Assembly: GCA_011947345.1 (NCBI GenBank)
Contig: JAAVTG010000644.1
Location: 124,001 to 188,000 of the forward strand
Source: Phytophthora quininea
Lineage: Eukaryota > Oomycota > Peronosporomycetes > Peronosporales > Peronosporaceae
Direction: 5' to 3'
Length of the DNA stretch: 64,000 bases
The stretch's first letter is position 1. Every line of letters begins with the position of its first letter. Of the stretch, positions 50,858-61,608 are shown in pieces. The notes beneath the pieces are model-generated. The model made no database searches. It saw only the letters and a list, made by a program, of their open reading frames with translations, and had not been told where the DNA came from. Both the position numbers and the translations under genes were made by a program.

Positions 50858-52968
50858 TCAAAGCTCTCCCTTGACATCTTCCAGCAGTCGGAACTCCTCC
50901 TCGTGCAGCCACCGCTTCAGCGTGAACGTGTCCACCACGAGCTCTCGAGACTTGCAGTCGTGGTCAACCAGGTCGCGGCGGAGACCGAATCGGCGACCGC
51001 AACTACAGCACCGGGACACACCCGAGGCATTTCCTGCCAGCAATTCCTTGTCGATCTCGTGCTGCAGTAGCTCGCGCTTGGCTGCGTCCATCGCACGCCG
51101 CGCCATGAGTTTCTTGACGAACTTGCGCTCCAACTGCTGCTTGCGGCCCAGCAGCCAGAACAGCAATCCGTGGCTCTGCAGGAGCAGTCCTTCGAGTCCT
51201 CGAGACAGGAAGTTGGCGGAAGCTGAGGTCGACAGAGTCGATCGCTGGTGTTCCTTGGTCCACCAGCTCTCAAACTCGCTGCAGGTGATGCCTCCGCTGT
51301 CGTCGTCGTCCAATTCCGCAAACAGGTTGCGAACTTGAACCGTCGTCAGCTTTGGGGGCTGAGCAGCCAACGCAGAGCTGCGTGTCGGCTTCTTCTTGCC
51401 TCGTAGATACGAGAGCATGAGCTGGAACTCGTCCAGGTCGAGAGTCCCCGAGCCGTCGAGGTCGAAGATCTGGAACGCTTGGCGCAGTCGCAGCACCGTA
51501 GGGTCGATCTCCACTTCGCTGGACGACAGTTCCGACGCCGACGGGCTCCGTTGTGCTGGTCTCTTCTGCGCATCAACTCGCCAAAGGGCCAGCTCCCTTT
51601 CAGCGCGACCTTGCCGATTGCTGTCGCCATCATGGTCGTGAACTGGAGATGCACGTCGTGGTCACTTGCTTCGAGTGCGGCCAGCTCGCGCTTCATTCCG
51701 TCGACGTTGGTGCTGCGCTTGTTGCGGAACCATCCGACCGTCCAAACCTGGTGCACGAACAAGCACACTCGCGTCTTGGCTGCATACCGACGCAGGTGAG
51801 CAGCTCGGCGAGCGGCTTCTTGTCGTCGCGCACGACGTGCGTGGTAGAGCGCCTCGATCTCTCGAGCAATTTTGCCGCGCGCCAACGTCAACGCCATCGA
51901 TCGGTCGATCCACAGCGATACGTAGCGGCAAACAAATGGGTGAAGGACATCAGTGCGCCAGCGACGGAAACGCCGATAGCGTCGCTGAATATGAAGCGCT
52001 GCACGGCGTCGACGGAGAAATCCCTGCTCGAGCAGGGGGACCCCACGGCGACGCAGTGCGCGGATGGAAACTGCCACAAGTCTCACCCGCGCTTTGAGTA
52101 CAACTCGGAAGCAGGCCTTTGCTCTGCAGCGGTGGATCCGCTTGGCGAAGACATGAGCTTCGGTGGAGTAAGGAAATTGGGGCCACCCAGTTGTTGGGTC
52201 TTCGAACGCAGTTGGTGAAATGAATTGAGGAGCGCTGGGCGGGTGTCGGAGCTGCTCGCTTCGACTGCAGAATAGAGAGGCACTCAGCGGCCTCGCGAGT
52301 CTCGAGCGAACCTCGTTCTCCCAGATATCGCCCTTGATCTTGGCCTCGAGGTGAGCCTGCAGCTTCTCACGCATCTGCAGTCGACAATCAATTGAGTGAT
52401 AGGACCAGCTAAAAAGTAAACGAATGAAGCCCATACCTCGGTCGATAAGAGCGGTTCAACTTTGCAGCCGCGTGTGTCTTCCTTTTTCGAGGCTTGGCCA
52501 CGAGCGCTCTCCACTGCTGAGCTCTGTCGAGTGGAGGACACTGCTTCGAAGAAGTCGACAGGTCAACGATGTCGATCGCTCGGGCTTCGATCAGAGCAGC
52601 GAGCTTCTCGTCAGTCCGTGCAACGACTGGGTTTAACACCAGTTGAAGGCCTTCGTTGGCCACTTGGGCCAAACTCTCGCTTGAAGACGTCGCTAGAAAC
52701 ACCGAGGACGAAGCGTGCAGCTCTTGGGCTTCGTGCATCCACCGCTTCCACCGCTTAGGGGACAATCCACCGCATCCGTTCTTTTGTCCTGGGAGGGGTG
52801 CAGTGCTAGCGTCCCAGCCTTTCGAGCCGTCGGTCTCTTCTTCGTCGGTGGAGACGCCACTGCACCGAGGCTGTGGAGCTTCCCTGGAGACCCCACATAC
52901 ACGTCCTCGAGCTGGCGGAGCTTGTCGGGGGACGGCATCTCGCTGCAAGCGTCGCTCCCTATTTCCAT
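50858..52968 (-). CDS. IQ-motif and EF-hand protein, several frame changes
   Basis: From ATG 52968 (MEIGSDACSEMPSPDKLRQL) the frame changes near 52860 to KRWKRWMHEAQELHASSSVF and LAQVANEGLQLVLNPVVART. A GTATGG...CTGCAG intron-like segment (about 52433-52380) leads to MREKLQAHLEAKIKGDIWEN. Then come IQ-type basic helices (AALHIQRRYRRFRRW) that could bind calmodulin. Another one-base change near 51545 leads into two EF-hands (FDLDGSGTLDLDEF and LDDDDSGGITCSEF), each with acidic ligands at loop positions 1, 3, 5 and 12. A C-terminal region with a C-x2-C...H-x-C pair (CCSCGRRFGLRRDLVDHDC) looks like a small zinc finger. The likely role is a calcium-responsive cytoskeletal or signalling protein of about 680 aa. 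No family name is offered. Confidence 0.65.
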
Positions 52969-53568
52969 CGTGCTTCCAACCCAGATAAATTTCCCATTAT
53001 CTAACCTCCACGACTCCAAGACGACGCCCGTCACGCAGGTTGGTGCTGCGATGGCCAGAACGTCCTCCAGGGACGGTCAAAGGACAGTTGGTTCTGCTGA
53101 ACGATCTTGAACGAGACCATCCTTGTTGAAATGCGCGGTGGTCGACGAAGGATTAAAGATCGAGCAGACCGTCACGAGCTGGAGTCTGGTGTTGCTGTCT
53201 CCATGGAGCTGGATGCCTACGATGCAAGAGTGGGTAGCTTGGGCAGTGGGGCGACACCACCCGTGGAGGCGTTCGTCTACTGAGGAAGCGGTGGCAGCTA
53301 GGTCTGAATGGCAGATGGCAATGCCGATGAGCTCTCGTTGGCAGGGTCGAGTTCCGGACAGATCTCAGACTGAAGGATGTCACCGTCACGTCGGACTCGC
53401 AAGACTCATAAGGAGCCGATTGTTGAGCCGTTCCGCTGTCAGCAGCAAGAAAACGAGGTATCACGGCGCGCAGTGTGAGCCGGTCTCACCTCGTCGGATG
53501 AGGCATCTCTTGTTGCGCAGGGCGCGCCATGACAGGGATCTCGAGGGCGTTGAGGTCAATTCCTCCTC
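52969..53568. other. Intergenic region upstream of the polygalacturonase array
   Basis: Open frames here (e.g. 53123-53632) lack motifs. The region holds divergent upstream sequences of the EF-hand gene and PG1. Confidence 0.4.
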
Positions 53569-53586
53569 GTTCATTTCGGAATTTCC
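53569..53586 (+). promoter_or_regulatory. Inr-like element of PG1
   Basis: GTTCATTTCGGAATTTCC lies about 45 nt before the ATG at 53632, with the same spacing and core as in PG2 and PG3. Confidence 0.65.
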
Positions 53587-53631
53587 TCTGCGCGACTCAA
53601 GCGATCCCACTCGACGTCTCCTCCTTCCGTG

Positions 53632-54777
53632 ATGAAGTTCTTCACGCCCGTTCTCGCTGCTGTTGCAGTCGTGCTGGCTGCTGTGAACGCTACCCCATGA
53701 TCCGCCAAGAGGCGGAAGCGGCTGAATCCAGTAGCTGCACGCTGTCGGGGACCTATACAAGCGGCGCCGACGTGTCCTCGTGCAGCACAGTGACCATCAA
53801 GTCGTTGACGGTTCCTGCGGGCGTCACGCTAGACTTGACGGACCTGAAGAAGGGCGCCAACGTCGTCTTCTCCGGCACCACCACCTTCGGCAAAAGGTAT
53901 CAACACCATTGTGTAGATATTTGTGCGTTGTCTAACTACGACCTTGCAGAAATGGTCTGGTCCACTCGTCCTCCTCACAGGAACCGACCTCACCGTCAGC
54001 GGCTCCGGCACTCTCGACGGTCAAGGCGCCTGGTACTGGAAGCAGGGCACGTCCATCACTCGCCCCGTGTTCTTCCGCATGAGCAAGGTCATCTCGTCCA
54101 CCGTCAAGGGATTCACCATCAAGAATTCGCCCTACCGCACCTTCAGCATCCTCAGCTCCCAGGACACCACCATCAGCGGCCTCACCCTCGACTCAAGTGA
54201 CGGCGATGACACGGCCAAGAACACGGACGGCTTCGACCTGAGCAAGAACGACGGTGTCACCATCACCGGCAACAAGATCTACAACCAAGACGACTGCCTG
54301 GCCATGCAGTCGAGTACCAACACGGTCTTCTCCAGCAACACGTGCAGCGGCGGTCACGGCATCTCCATCGGTTCTATCGGAGGCTCGTCGGTGAGTTCGT
54401 CCGACACTGTGACGGGTCTGACGGTCAAGAACAACAAGATCATCGACAGTGTCAACGGTATCCGCATCAAGACCATTGTGAAGTTGAAAGGCAAAGTCTC
54501 GGACATCACCTACACCAGCAACACGCTGTCGAACGTCAAGAATGCGATCGTGATCCACTCGGACTACAGCAAGTCCGAGGGCGGCTACACGGGCGACGCG
54601 ACCAGTCTGGTCTCCATTACTGACATCACCATCGATGGACTTTCGGGCACAGCCACGAAGCTGTACGATATCGTGGCTAACTCCAAGGTGGTGTCGGACT
54701 GGACGTTCTCGGGCATCACTGTGAGCGCTTCGAAGACGGGAAGCTGCAGTGGCCAGCCGAGCAACATCGACTGCTAG
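53632..54777 (+). CDS. PG1: secreted GH28 endopolygalacturonase, two one-base frame breaks
   Basis: Hydrolyses 1,4-alpha-galacturonosyl links in plant pectin. ATG 53632 starts a signal peptide (MKFFTPVLAAVAVVLAAVNA). The frame breaks at the CCCC before ATGATC (about 53695), then continues with SSSCTLSGTYTSGADVSSCS. A second missing base at about 53890 (GGCAAAAG versus GGCGAAAAG in PG3) precedes a 53-nt intron (53897-53949, branch CTAAC). Exon 2 (53950-54777) is intact and carries the GH28 signatures NTDGFD, QDDCLAMQSS, CSGGHGISIGSIGG and RIKT, with the catalytic Asp residues and the His of GHG. Exon 2 is almost identical to that of PG2 up to 54620. Both breaks lie in short homopolymers, so the gene may be functional in the organism. 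Confidence 0.85.
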
Positions 54778-55239
54778 GCGTGAAGCGCTGCAGTGTGTGA
54801 ATGAGTTAAGTTTTTTGCTTGCTGGTAGTCTACCAACAAAGATATAGATGTCATGCGCACTCAAGCCGATTACATCTGTGGATTGCTGGTCATTCCGTGC
54901 CATATTCCAACGATAGATGGTAGAGTTCTCGACGACAGCACACGCCCAGAACAATGGGCGAGGTAATGAAGAGAGAGAAGATACTCGTATACCGATGGTG
55001 GTTTTGGTCCAAGGCAGATGGCAACGCGGACGCGATCCTATCAAGCTCCCGGCAGATCACGACTAGCGAATGCTCGCGGCAAGGCCTAGAGATCTCCAGG
55101 GAAGCCGTGAGCCCGACATCGTCCGCTATCTTCAGCGTGCTGTCGTCGTACAGGGAATATCTCATGGTGAACTCCGCACTGACCAAGACTGCTGAGCCCT
55201 GAGGATCCTCCTCGGCCAAGGCCATCGCATACCTGTCGA
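54778..55239. other. PG1-PG2 intergenic region
   Basis: A minus-strand frame (about 55257-54890, from MKFRNELDRYAMALAEEDP) has protein-like composition and would overlap the PG2 initiator. It has no recognisable family and I do not call it as a gene. Confidence 0.35.
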
Positions 55240-55257
55240 GCTCATTCCGGAATTTCA
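55240..55257 (+). promoter_or_regulatory. Inr element of PG2
   Basis: GCTCATTCCGGAATTTCA is the best match in the window to the oomycete Inr/FPR consensus and lies 42 nt before the ATG. Confidence 0.75.
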
Positions 55258-55299
55258 TCAGCGTGACGCAAGCACCATCCCAGCCATCCACACTCCGCC

Positions 55300-56452
55300 A
55301 TGAAGTTTCTCTCACCCGTCTTCGCAGCGGCCGCCTTCGCTGTGGCCGCCGTCTACGGCTCGCCCATGATGCGCCAGGAGGAAGAGTCAAGTAGCTGCAC
55401 GCTGTCGGGGACCTATACAAGCGGCGCCGACGTGTCCTCGTGCAGCACAGTGACCATCAAAACATTGACGGTCCCTGCGGGCGTCACACTAGACCTGAGT
55501 GACCTCAAGTCCGGCGCTAACGTCGTCTTCTCCGGCACCGTCACATTCGGCGAGAAGGTGAGATTAAAGGTACTATGTCTAACTTGGCCACCTCGCTGAC
55601 GTTGTCATTCGTGCTCGCCAACAGAAATGGTCTGGTCCACTCGTCCTCCTCACAGGAACCGACCTCACCGTCAGCGGCTCCGGCACTCTCGACGGTCAAG
55701 GCGCCTGGTACTGGAAGCAGGGCACGTCCATCACTCGCCCCGTGTTCTTCCGCATGAGCAAGGTCATCTCGTCCACCGTCAAGGGATTCACCATCAAGAA
55801 TTCGCCCTACCGCACCTTCAGCATCCTCAGCTCCCAGGACACCACCATCAGCGGCCTCACCCTCGACTCAAGTGACGGCGATGACACGGCCAAGAACACG
55901 GATGGCTTCGACCTGAGCAAGAACGACGGTGTCACCATCACCGGCAACAAGATCTACAACCAAGACGACTGCCTGGCCATGCAGTCGAGTACCAACACGG
56001 TCTTCTCCAGCAACACGTGCAGCGGCGGTCACGGCATCTCCATCGGTTCTATCGGAGGCTCGTCGGTGAGTTCGTCCGACACTGTGACGGGTCTGACGGT
56101 CAAGAACAACAAGATCATCGACAGTGTCAACGGTATCCGCATCAAGACCATTGTGAAGTTGAAAGGCAAAGTCTCGGACATCACCTACACCAGCAACACG
56201 CTGTCGAACGTCAAGAATGCGATCGTGATCCACTCGGACTACAGCAAGTCCGAGGGCGGCTACACGGGCGACGCGACCAGTCTGGTCTCCATTACCGACA
56301 TTACCATCGACGGGCTCACTGGATCCGCCGACCAGATCTACGATATTCTCGTCAACTCGGACGTGGTGTCGGACTGGACGTTCTCGGGCATTGACCTGAC
56401 GAGCTCGTCGACGGGCAGCTGCAGCGGTGAGCCGAGCGGCGTCAGTTGCTAA
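55300..56452 (+). CDS. PG2: secreted GH28 endopolygalacturonase, intact
   Basis: Two exons (55300-55557 and 55625-56452) around a 67-nt GT-AG intron in phase 0 give 361 aa. A signal peptide (MKFLSPVFAAAAFAVAAVYG) is followed by a short propeptide-like SPMMRQEEE and the start of the beta-helix (SCTLSGTYTSGADVSSCST). Active-site motifs are NTDGFD at residues 177-182, the DD pair at 200-201 (NQDDCLAM), GGHG with His at about 222, and RIK at 258-260. Disulfide-forming cysteines lie at the C-terminus (GSCSGEPSGVSC). The product is secreted and degrades homogalacturonan. It is the intact reference for PG1, with which it shares a near-identical exon 2, while the signal peptide, intron and 3' end differ. 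Confidence 0.95.
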
Positions 56453-57356
56453 ATGGCCATTGTCTGCTCTGGGAGTGCTAGTACTAGAAAACAACGAGTC
56501 GAGGATGCTGGCACGGGAAAGTTCGATGTCTGTCAGTAAAACCATGAGCAAAACCTCCTACAAATTCATCACGGTGATGCCAGGTAGTCGTGTATATGTT
56601 CGTAGAGATGCTTGAGGCGATAAACACGAAGACCTTGGGCTCTCTTGAAGAAACTTGCCGGCAAATGATCATCTTGTCGATATCTAGTAGACATCAAGCA
56701 ATTTCTCCGCGCGATATCCTCGCGAGCGGACCCCTTCATTGATGCAGGACAGGTAGATCTGATAGGAACGGAGCCCTACAGCTTGTCGGTGTCTTCAATG
56801 CAGCTGAAGAAGCCCGTCGAGTTGACCTCTCCGTGCGATCCCTATCTGCGGTGTGTCAACAGGATGCACTGATCACCAGGTGTCGTCGAGTCGATCAAGG
56901 TGGTCGTCATGGAAAGGCGGCGCTTTTCGCCACTTGGGCCGCACACTACCGAAATGAGACGCCTATCCAACCTTGAGTTATGCTGCATGACGAATCTAGG
57001 AGCTCTTCTTCTCGGATTGGCGAGCCCGCTAGTGCTCTCTGCAGGAGACTACGAGGCTGCAGTGCAATCTGCTCTCGATACCTTCTTGTCACAGAAGCGC
57101 TTGCTGCCTTGTGACTCTTAGCGCCGCTGCCACTCGGAGATTCCAGCACCATCGTCGATCCGTGGACATGTGCAGACATCACATCACCTCCCAGCTGGAA
57201 CGGCCGACGCATGCGTAGGCGACTCGGCTCCGGCCAGATCTTCACAGCGTACACTTGTTGGGCGTTGTCATCTCGGACACCAATGACACATCCGCTGAGA
57301 ACGGACAGCGGTGCCGGCAAACGTCCTTGGAGGCGATACTTGGGTCAAACCGTCGA
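56453..57356. other. PG2-PG3 intergenic region
   Basis: A forward frame at 56900-57121 contains a hydrophobic stretch (TNLGALLLGLASPLVLSAGD) resembling a signal sequence but ends after about 40 more codons. No family is recognisable; it may be chance or a relic of a secreted protein. Confidence 0.35.
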
Positions 57357-57374
57357 GTTCATTCCGGAACTTAC
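57357..57374 (+). promoter_or_regulatory. Inr-like element of PG3
   Basis: GTTCATTCCGGAACTTAC lies 34 nt before the ATG at 57409. The core is that of PG2 with two changes. Confidence 0.65.
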
Positions 57375-57408
57375 TCGACACGACTCAAGTCCCCAGCAAC
57401 AACCAGCG

Positions 57409-58563
57409 ATGAAGTTCTTCTCGCCCGTCCTCGCCGTCGTTGCGTTCGCCGTCGCCGCCGTCTACGGCTCCCCATGATGCGCCAAGAGCAAGAGTCCTCC
57501 AGCTGCACGCTGTCGGGCACCTACTCGAGCGGCACCGACATTTCATCCTGCAGCACCGTCACGATCAACACCCTCACGGTTCCTGCCGGCGTCACGCTGG
57601 ACTTGAGTGGAGCCAAGAAGGGAGCTGCCATCAACATCGCGGGCACGGTCACGTTCGGCGAAAAGGTCAGTCTTCCGCTGCAACGAACTGCAAGGGCGTA
57701 TCGACCCAAACTAACTGTTGTTGATCATCTTTTAGAAATGGTCGGGACCTCTTGTCCTGCTCACGGGCACGGACCTCACTGTCAGCGGCTCTGGCACCCT
57801 CGACGGCCAAGGCGCCTGGTACTGGAAGCAGGGCACGTCCATCACTCGCCCTGTGTTCTTCCGCATGAACAAGGTCATCTCGTCCACCGTCAAGGGCTTC
57901 AAGATCAAGAACTCACCCTACCGCACCTTCAGCATCCTCAATTCGCAGGACACCACCATCAGTGGATTGACCCTCGACTCCAGCGCTGGAGACGACACTG
58001 CCAAGAACACCGATGGCTTTGATTTGAGTGGCAATGACGGCGTCACGATCACCGGCAACACCATCTACAACCAGGACGATTGTCTTGCTATGCAGTCGAG
58101 CACCAACACGGTCTTCAGCAGCAACACATGCAGTGGTGGCCACGGTATTTCGATCGGTTCTATCGGCGGTTCGTCGGTCAGCTCCTCGGACACCGTGACG
58201 GGTCTGACCGTGAAGAACAATAAGATCATCGACAGTGTCAACGGCATCCGCATCAAGACCATCGTGGACCTCTACGGCAAGGTCTCAGACATCACCTACA
58301 CCAGCAACACGCTGTCGAACGTCAAGAATGCGATCGTGATCCACTCGGACTACAGCAAGTCCAAGGGCGGTTACACCGGCTCGGCTACGAGCAAGGTGAC
58401 GATCACAGGCATCACGATCAACGGTCTCTCTGGCACGGCCACCAACCTGTACGACATTGTGGCCAACTCGGACGTTGTGTCGGACTGGACGTTCTCGGGC
58501 ATCACTGTCAGCGCCAGCAAGACCGGCAGCTGCAGTGGTGAACCGAGCGGTGTCAGCTGCTAA
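57409..58563 (+). CDS. PG3: secreted GH28 endopolygalacturonase, one frame break
   Basis: ATG 57409 starts the signal peptide MKFFSPVLAVVAFAVAAVYG. The frame ends at TGA 57475-57477 because the run before ATGATG has four C instead of the five seen in PG6. Restored one base later, it reads QEQESSSCTLSGTYSSGTDI through exon 1. A 70-nt phase-0 intron follows (57666-57735, with CTAAC). Exon 2 (57736-58563) is intact with NTDGFD, NQDDCLAMQSS, GGHGISIGSIGG and GIRIKT and ends GEPSGVSC. It is more diverged from PG1/PG2 overall but shares short identical blocks with them (e.g. about 58286-58350). Probably functional if the C-run is miscounted. Confidence 0.88.
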
Positions 58564-59415
58564 GCGATTCGCTGAATCCGTGGGGGTGCTCAGGACGGTA
58601 GCTTTGCTCCTTGTCCTCTGTCCTCACCAACACAGGCATTAACATTTGATGTTTGAGTAGATAGATTCCGCCTTGAATGCGTATGGAACAATAAAAAATG
58701 TTTATCGTTTGCTAAAGCGCGTGCCGACACCGACTGTACTGTGAACCTTGCCGTCCATGACGCAGCACGCACGTCCACGCCGTCACAAAGCGCAACTTGA
58801 AATCTGACGATTTTAATCGAGAGCGGTTTGCCTATCATGATGTGCTGCAAGCAGAGATTAAAGTGGTCTCCGCGAAAGGAATTCAGTGTAGCTCCATGGA
58901 CTAATAGCTCGCTTCGCGAGCTTTTGGCACGGAAACGTTTCCAGGCCACAAGCAGCAGAGTTGACGCACACATATCCGCGCCGGTCCGCTAAGGTCGACG
59001 TGCACAGGCTTAACCGTGGGCAGGCAATGACTCCACGACGAACAACAATTGTGGAGTCACACATTTGGTTTCCTCAAAACCAATTGTTGGAGGCGCAAGT
59101 TGAACGAGGGTGGCGGACGAACGCACGATCGCAAGCACATGAACTGCTCTTGTCCAACACCGAAGCTGTAGACCAGCAAATCAATGACGCGACCATCACA
59201 AGAACGAGTCCCATGTGGCGTTTTAATCTCCGACTTCGCTGAACAACGCCGTCCGACTGCACGACGTCCCATCTAGACTCGATCCTTGGTAAGTCCGCTC
59301 AAACAACAGCCGTATAGCCTACGCGGCATAGGTAAGGAACGTCCACTTGACTGCACCTCAACTCGGTGTTTACTGGTTGGGTGCAGCCTGCCTGCATTGT
59401 GCTCGTCCTGCTGAG
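58564..59415. other. PG3-PG4 intergenic region
   Basis: An A-rich stretch with AATAAA at about 58690 follows PG3 and could serve in its 3' end formation. No gene is supported. Confidence 0.4.
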
Positions 59416-59432
59416 GTCTCACTCTCGAATTT
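59416..59432 (+). promoter_or_regulatory. Inr-like element of PG4
   Basis: GTCTCACTCTCGAATTT lies 44 nt before the ATG at 59477; a weaker match than PG2. Confidence 0.5.
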
Positions 59433-59476
59433 GCTTCTTCACAAGAACTTCCTCCACTCCAAGCTACGACCTAACC

Positions 59477-60556
59477 ATGAAGCTTTTCCCCAATGTTCTT
59501 GCCGCCTTCGCTTCCTTCGTCGTCGGTGTCAACGGATCTGCCATGTTGCGTGAAGCTGGGGACCCCTGCAACCTCACGGGTACCTACCAAGCCGGCACGG
59601 ACATTTCATCCTGCAGCAAAGTCACCATCGGCTCGCTGTCGGTGCCCGCCGGTGTCACGCTGGACTTGAGCAAAGCCAAGAGCGGAGCCACCATCGAGTT
59701 CACGGGCACCACGACATTCGGCACGCAAAAGTGGGAGGGTCCGCTTGTACTGCTCACCGGAAGCAACCTCACTGTCAAGGGCTCCGGCACGCTTGACGGT
59801 CAAGGCGATTGGTACTGGAAGCAGGGCCAGTCGATCACCAGGCCGGTATTCTTCCGCCTGCAGCGAGTGACGGGCTCTAATGTGTCGGGCTTCACGCTCA
59901 AGAACTCGCCCTTCCGCACCTTCAGCATCGTCACGTGCGTCGAAACAACGCTCACCGGTCTCACACTGGACTCGAGCTCTGGTGGCGACCAGGCCACGAA
60001 CACGGACGGCTTTGACTTGACCAAGAACGATCACGTGACCATCACCGGCAACAAGATCTTCAACCAGGACGATTGTCTCGCCATGCAGTCCAGCACCAAC
60101 ACAATCTTCAGCAACAACTTGTGCAGCGGCGGCCACGGAATTTCCGTTGGGTCGCTGGGAGGTGCGGCGGTGGACGAGTCGACTACGGTCTCCGGATTGA
60201 CTGTCCAAGGCAACACCATCCAGAACAGCGATAATGGTCTTCGCATCAAGACCATCAGCGGGCTGAAGGGCCTCGTGTCTAACGTCAAGTACATCGACAA
60301 CGCCCTCTCCAACGTCAAGAACGCGATCGTGATCCACTCCAACTACGACCGAACCAAGGGAGCGTACTCGGGAGCACCAACGAGTTTGGTGACGATCACT
60401 GACATCACGATCTCTGGTCTGTCGGGCTCCGCCACCAACCTGTACGATATCGTGGCAAACCCGAGCGTGGTGTCGATTTGGAAGTTCTCGGGTATCACGG
60501 TCAAGGCGGCCAACAAGGGGTCGTGCAGCGGCCAACCCAGCGAGGTCACGTGCTAA
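59477..60556 (+). CDS. PG4: secreted GH28 endopolygalacturonase, intact and intronless
   Basis: An uninterrupted 359-aa frame from ATG 59477. The upstream in-frame codons from 59366 are rejected because the signal peptide (MKLFPNVLAAFASFVVGVNG) begins here. The mature region starts DPCNLTGTYQAGTDISSCS. Active-site motifs are NTDGFDLTKND, NQDDCLAMQSS, CSGGHGISVGSLGG and LRIKTI. The intron position of PG1-PG3 (after TFGEK) is continuous here (TFGTQKWEGPLVLL), and PG6 is also intronless. PG4 differs from the others at many positions (e.g. VTCVETTLTG, IQNSDNGLRIK), so it is an older branch of the array, likely with distinct cleavage preference, although that cannot be read from the sequence. Confidence 0.95.
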   Translation: MKLFPNVLAAFASFVVGVNGSAMLREAGDPCNLTGTYQAGTDISSCSKVTIGSLSVPAGVTLDLSKAKSGATIEFTGTTTFGTQKWEGPLVLLTGSNLTVKGSGTLDGQGDWYWKQGQSITRPVFFRLQRVTGSNVSGFTLKNSPFRTFSIVTCVETTLTGLTLDSSSGGDQATNTDGFDLTKNDHVTITGNKIFNQDDCLAMQSSTNTIFSNNLCSGGHGISVGSLGGAAVDESTTVSGLTVQGNTIQNSDNGLRIKTISGLKGLVSNVKYIDNALSNVKNAIVIHSNYDRTKGAYSGAPTSLVTITDITISGLSGSATNLYDIVANPSVVSIWKFSGITVKAANKGSCSGQPSEVTC

Positions 60557-61066
60557 GTAGCAACAATAAGCTAATAGAGCTAAGGCAGAACTACTGTAGT
60601 TCAGCCGAACCTTTTCACTAGCCCTTCATCCTGTACAACCGACGAAATGTACGTGACATCTACGTTTCGAATCAATGAGGTGAGGAGTGCAAGAGCCGAC
60701 AACTGGCAACGAGGAAGCACCTCGATTCGTGGTGCTACGAGTCCTTTGAGTGCATGCCGTCGCGTTGAGGAGGCAAGGCGATCCGTGTCATGCCGAGCCG
60801 ATCGTCGCCAACACACCAGCCGGTGACAGATTCCAGCACACGACGTAGTTGCAATTTCGTTCGCGGCGACCGATACAAAGGTCAAGTGACAAAAACTGTT
60901 TTTATTTCTTTGCATCCATCGCGTGAACAACGATGGCGACTGATTATCCACCGCCATTGAGACCGTCCACGGTCCACGGTCGCAAGTCGAACGAACTCGA
61001 CGAGCCGAAGACCACGAGGCCTCCAGGATCAACTCTGCATTCCACTTCGACACTCCTATTCCAACC
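60557..61066. other. PG4-PG5 intergenic region
   Basis: No gene is supported. A minus-strand frame over 60601-61242 covers this stretch but is the shadow of the PG5 remnant at one end and motif-free elsewhere. Confidence 0.4.
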
Positions 61067-61270
61067 GTCATTTCGGAATTGGACGCGCTCACCTCAAGAC
61101 CTTCCTCCTGCTGCGTACTCGCCGGCATCCGCATCAAGACCTCGTCGGACCAGGTGTACGACATCCTGGTGAACCCGGACGTGGTGTCGGGCTGGACGTT
61201 CTCAGGCATCGACGTGACCAGCTCGTCGACGGGCAGCTGCAACGGTGAGCCGAGCGGCGTCAGCTGTTGA
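61067..61270 (+). pseudogene. PG5: polygalacturonase remnant (promoter fused to C-terminus)
   Basis: GTCATTTCGGAATTGG at 61067 is an Inr of PG1 type. After about 40 nt the coding remnant reads AGIRIKTSSDQVYDILVNPD and ends TGSCNGEPSGVSC with a stop at 61270. GIRIKT belongs to the active site and SDQVYDI to a region 65 residues later in PG2, so at least two deletions occurred: one from the leader to RIKT and one from RIKT to SDQ. The C-terminus resembles PG2 (SADQIYDILVNSDVV). There is no start codon and no catalytic aspartates. Confidence 0.85.
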
Positions 61271-61608
61271 GCTGCACAGTCTGTCCAGTTAAATGCGCGG
61301 TGGTATTATACCTGACCGCGTCTGTGAGAGTGACCGTGTGCCGTGTCCGAAGTTGCGAATGAAATACACCTGAATGCTTGCGTTAAGCTGTTGAGATTGT
61401 TGTTGTGGGTCGGTCGCTGCTCATCAACCGTTCTATTCTCGCGAGAGAAACTGGAGCAAAACACGATCAACGAGACCAAGCAGAGAGAAAACACGGAGCG
61501 GAGCTAGCAGCGTCAAACGGAGACATTAAGGATTGCATTTTCTAAATGGCCAAAGTCGCCCAAGTTACGACAGAAACAGGAGGGTGTGGATTCCCAGGCG
61601 CTGTGCAC
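61271..61608. other. Spacer between PG5 and PG6
   Basis: Tail-to-tail spacer; no gene seen. Confidence 0.4.

Noticed and set aside
54193..55044. Long minus-strand ORF over PG1 (and similar ones over PG2, PG3 and PG4)
   Set aside because: Val/Asp/Arg-rich antisense shadows of the GH28 codon pattern; no motifs of their own.
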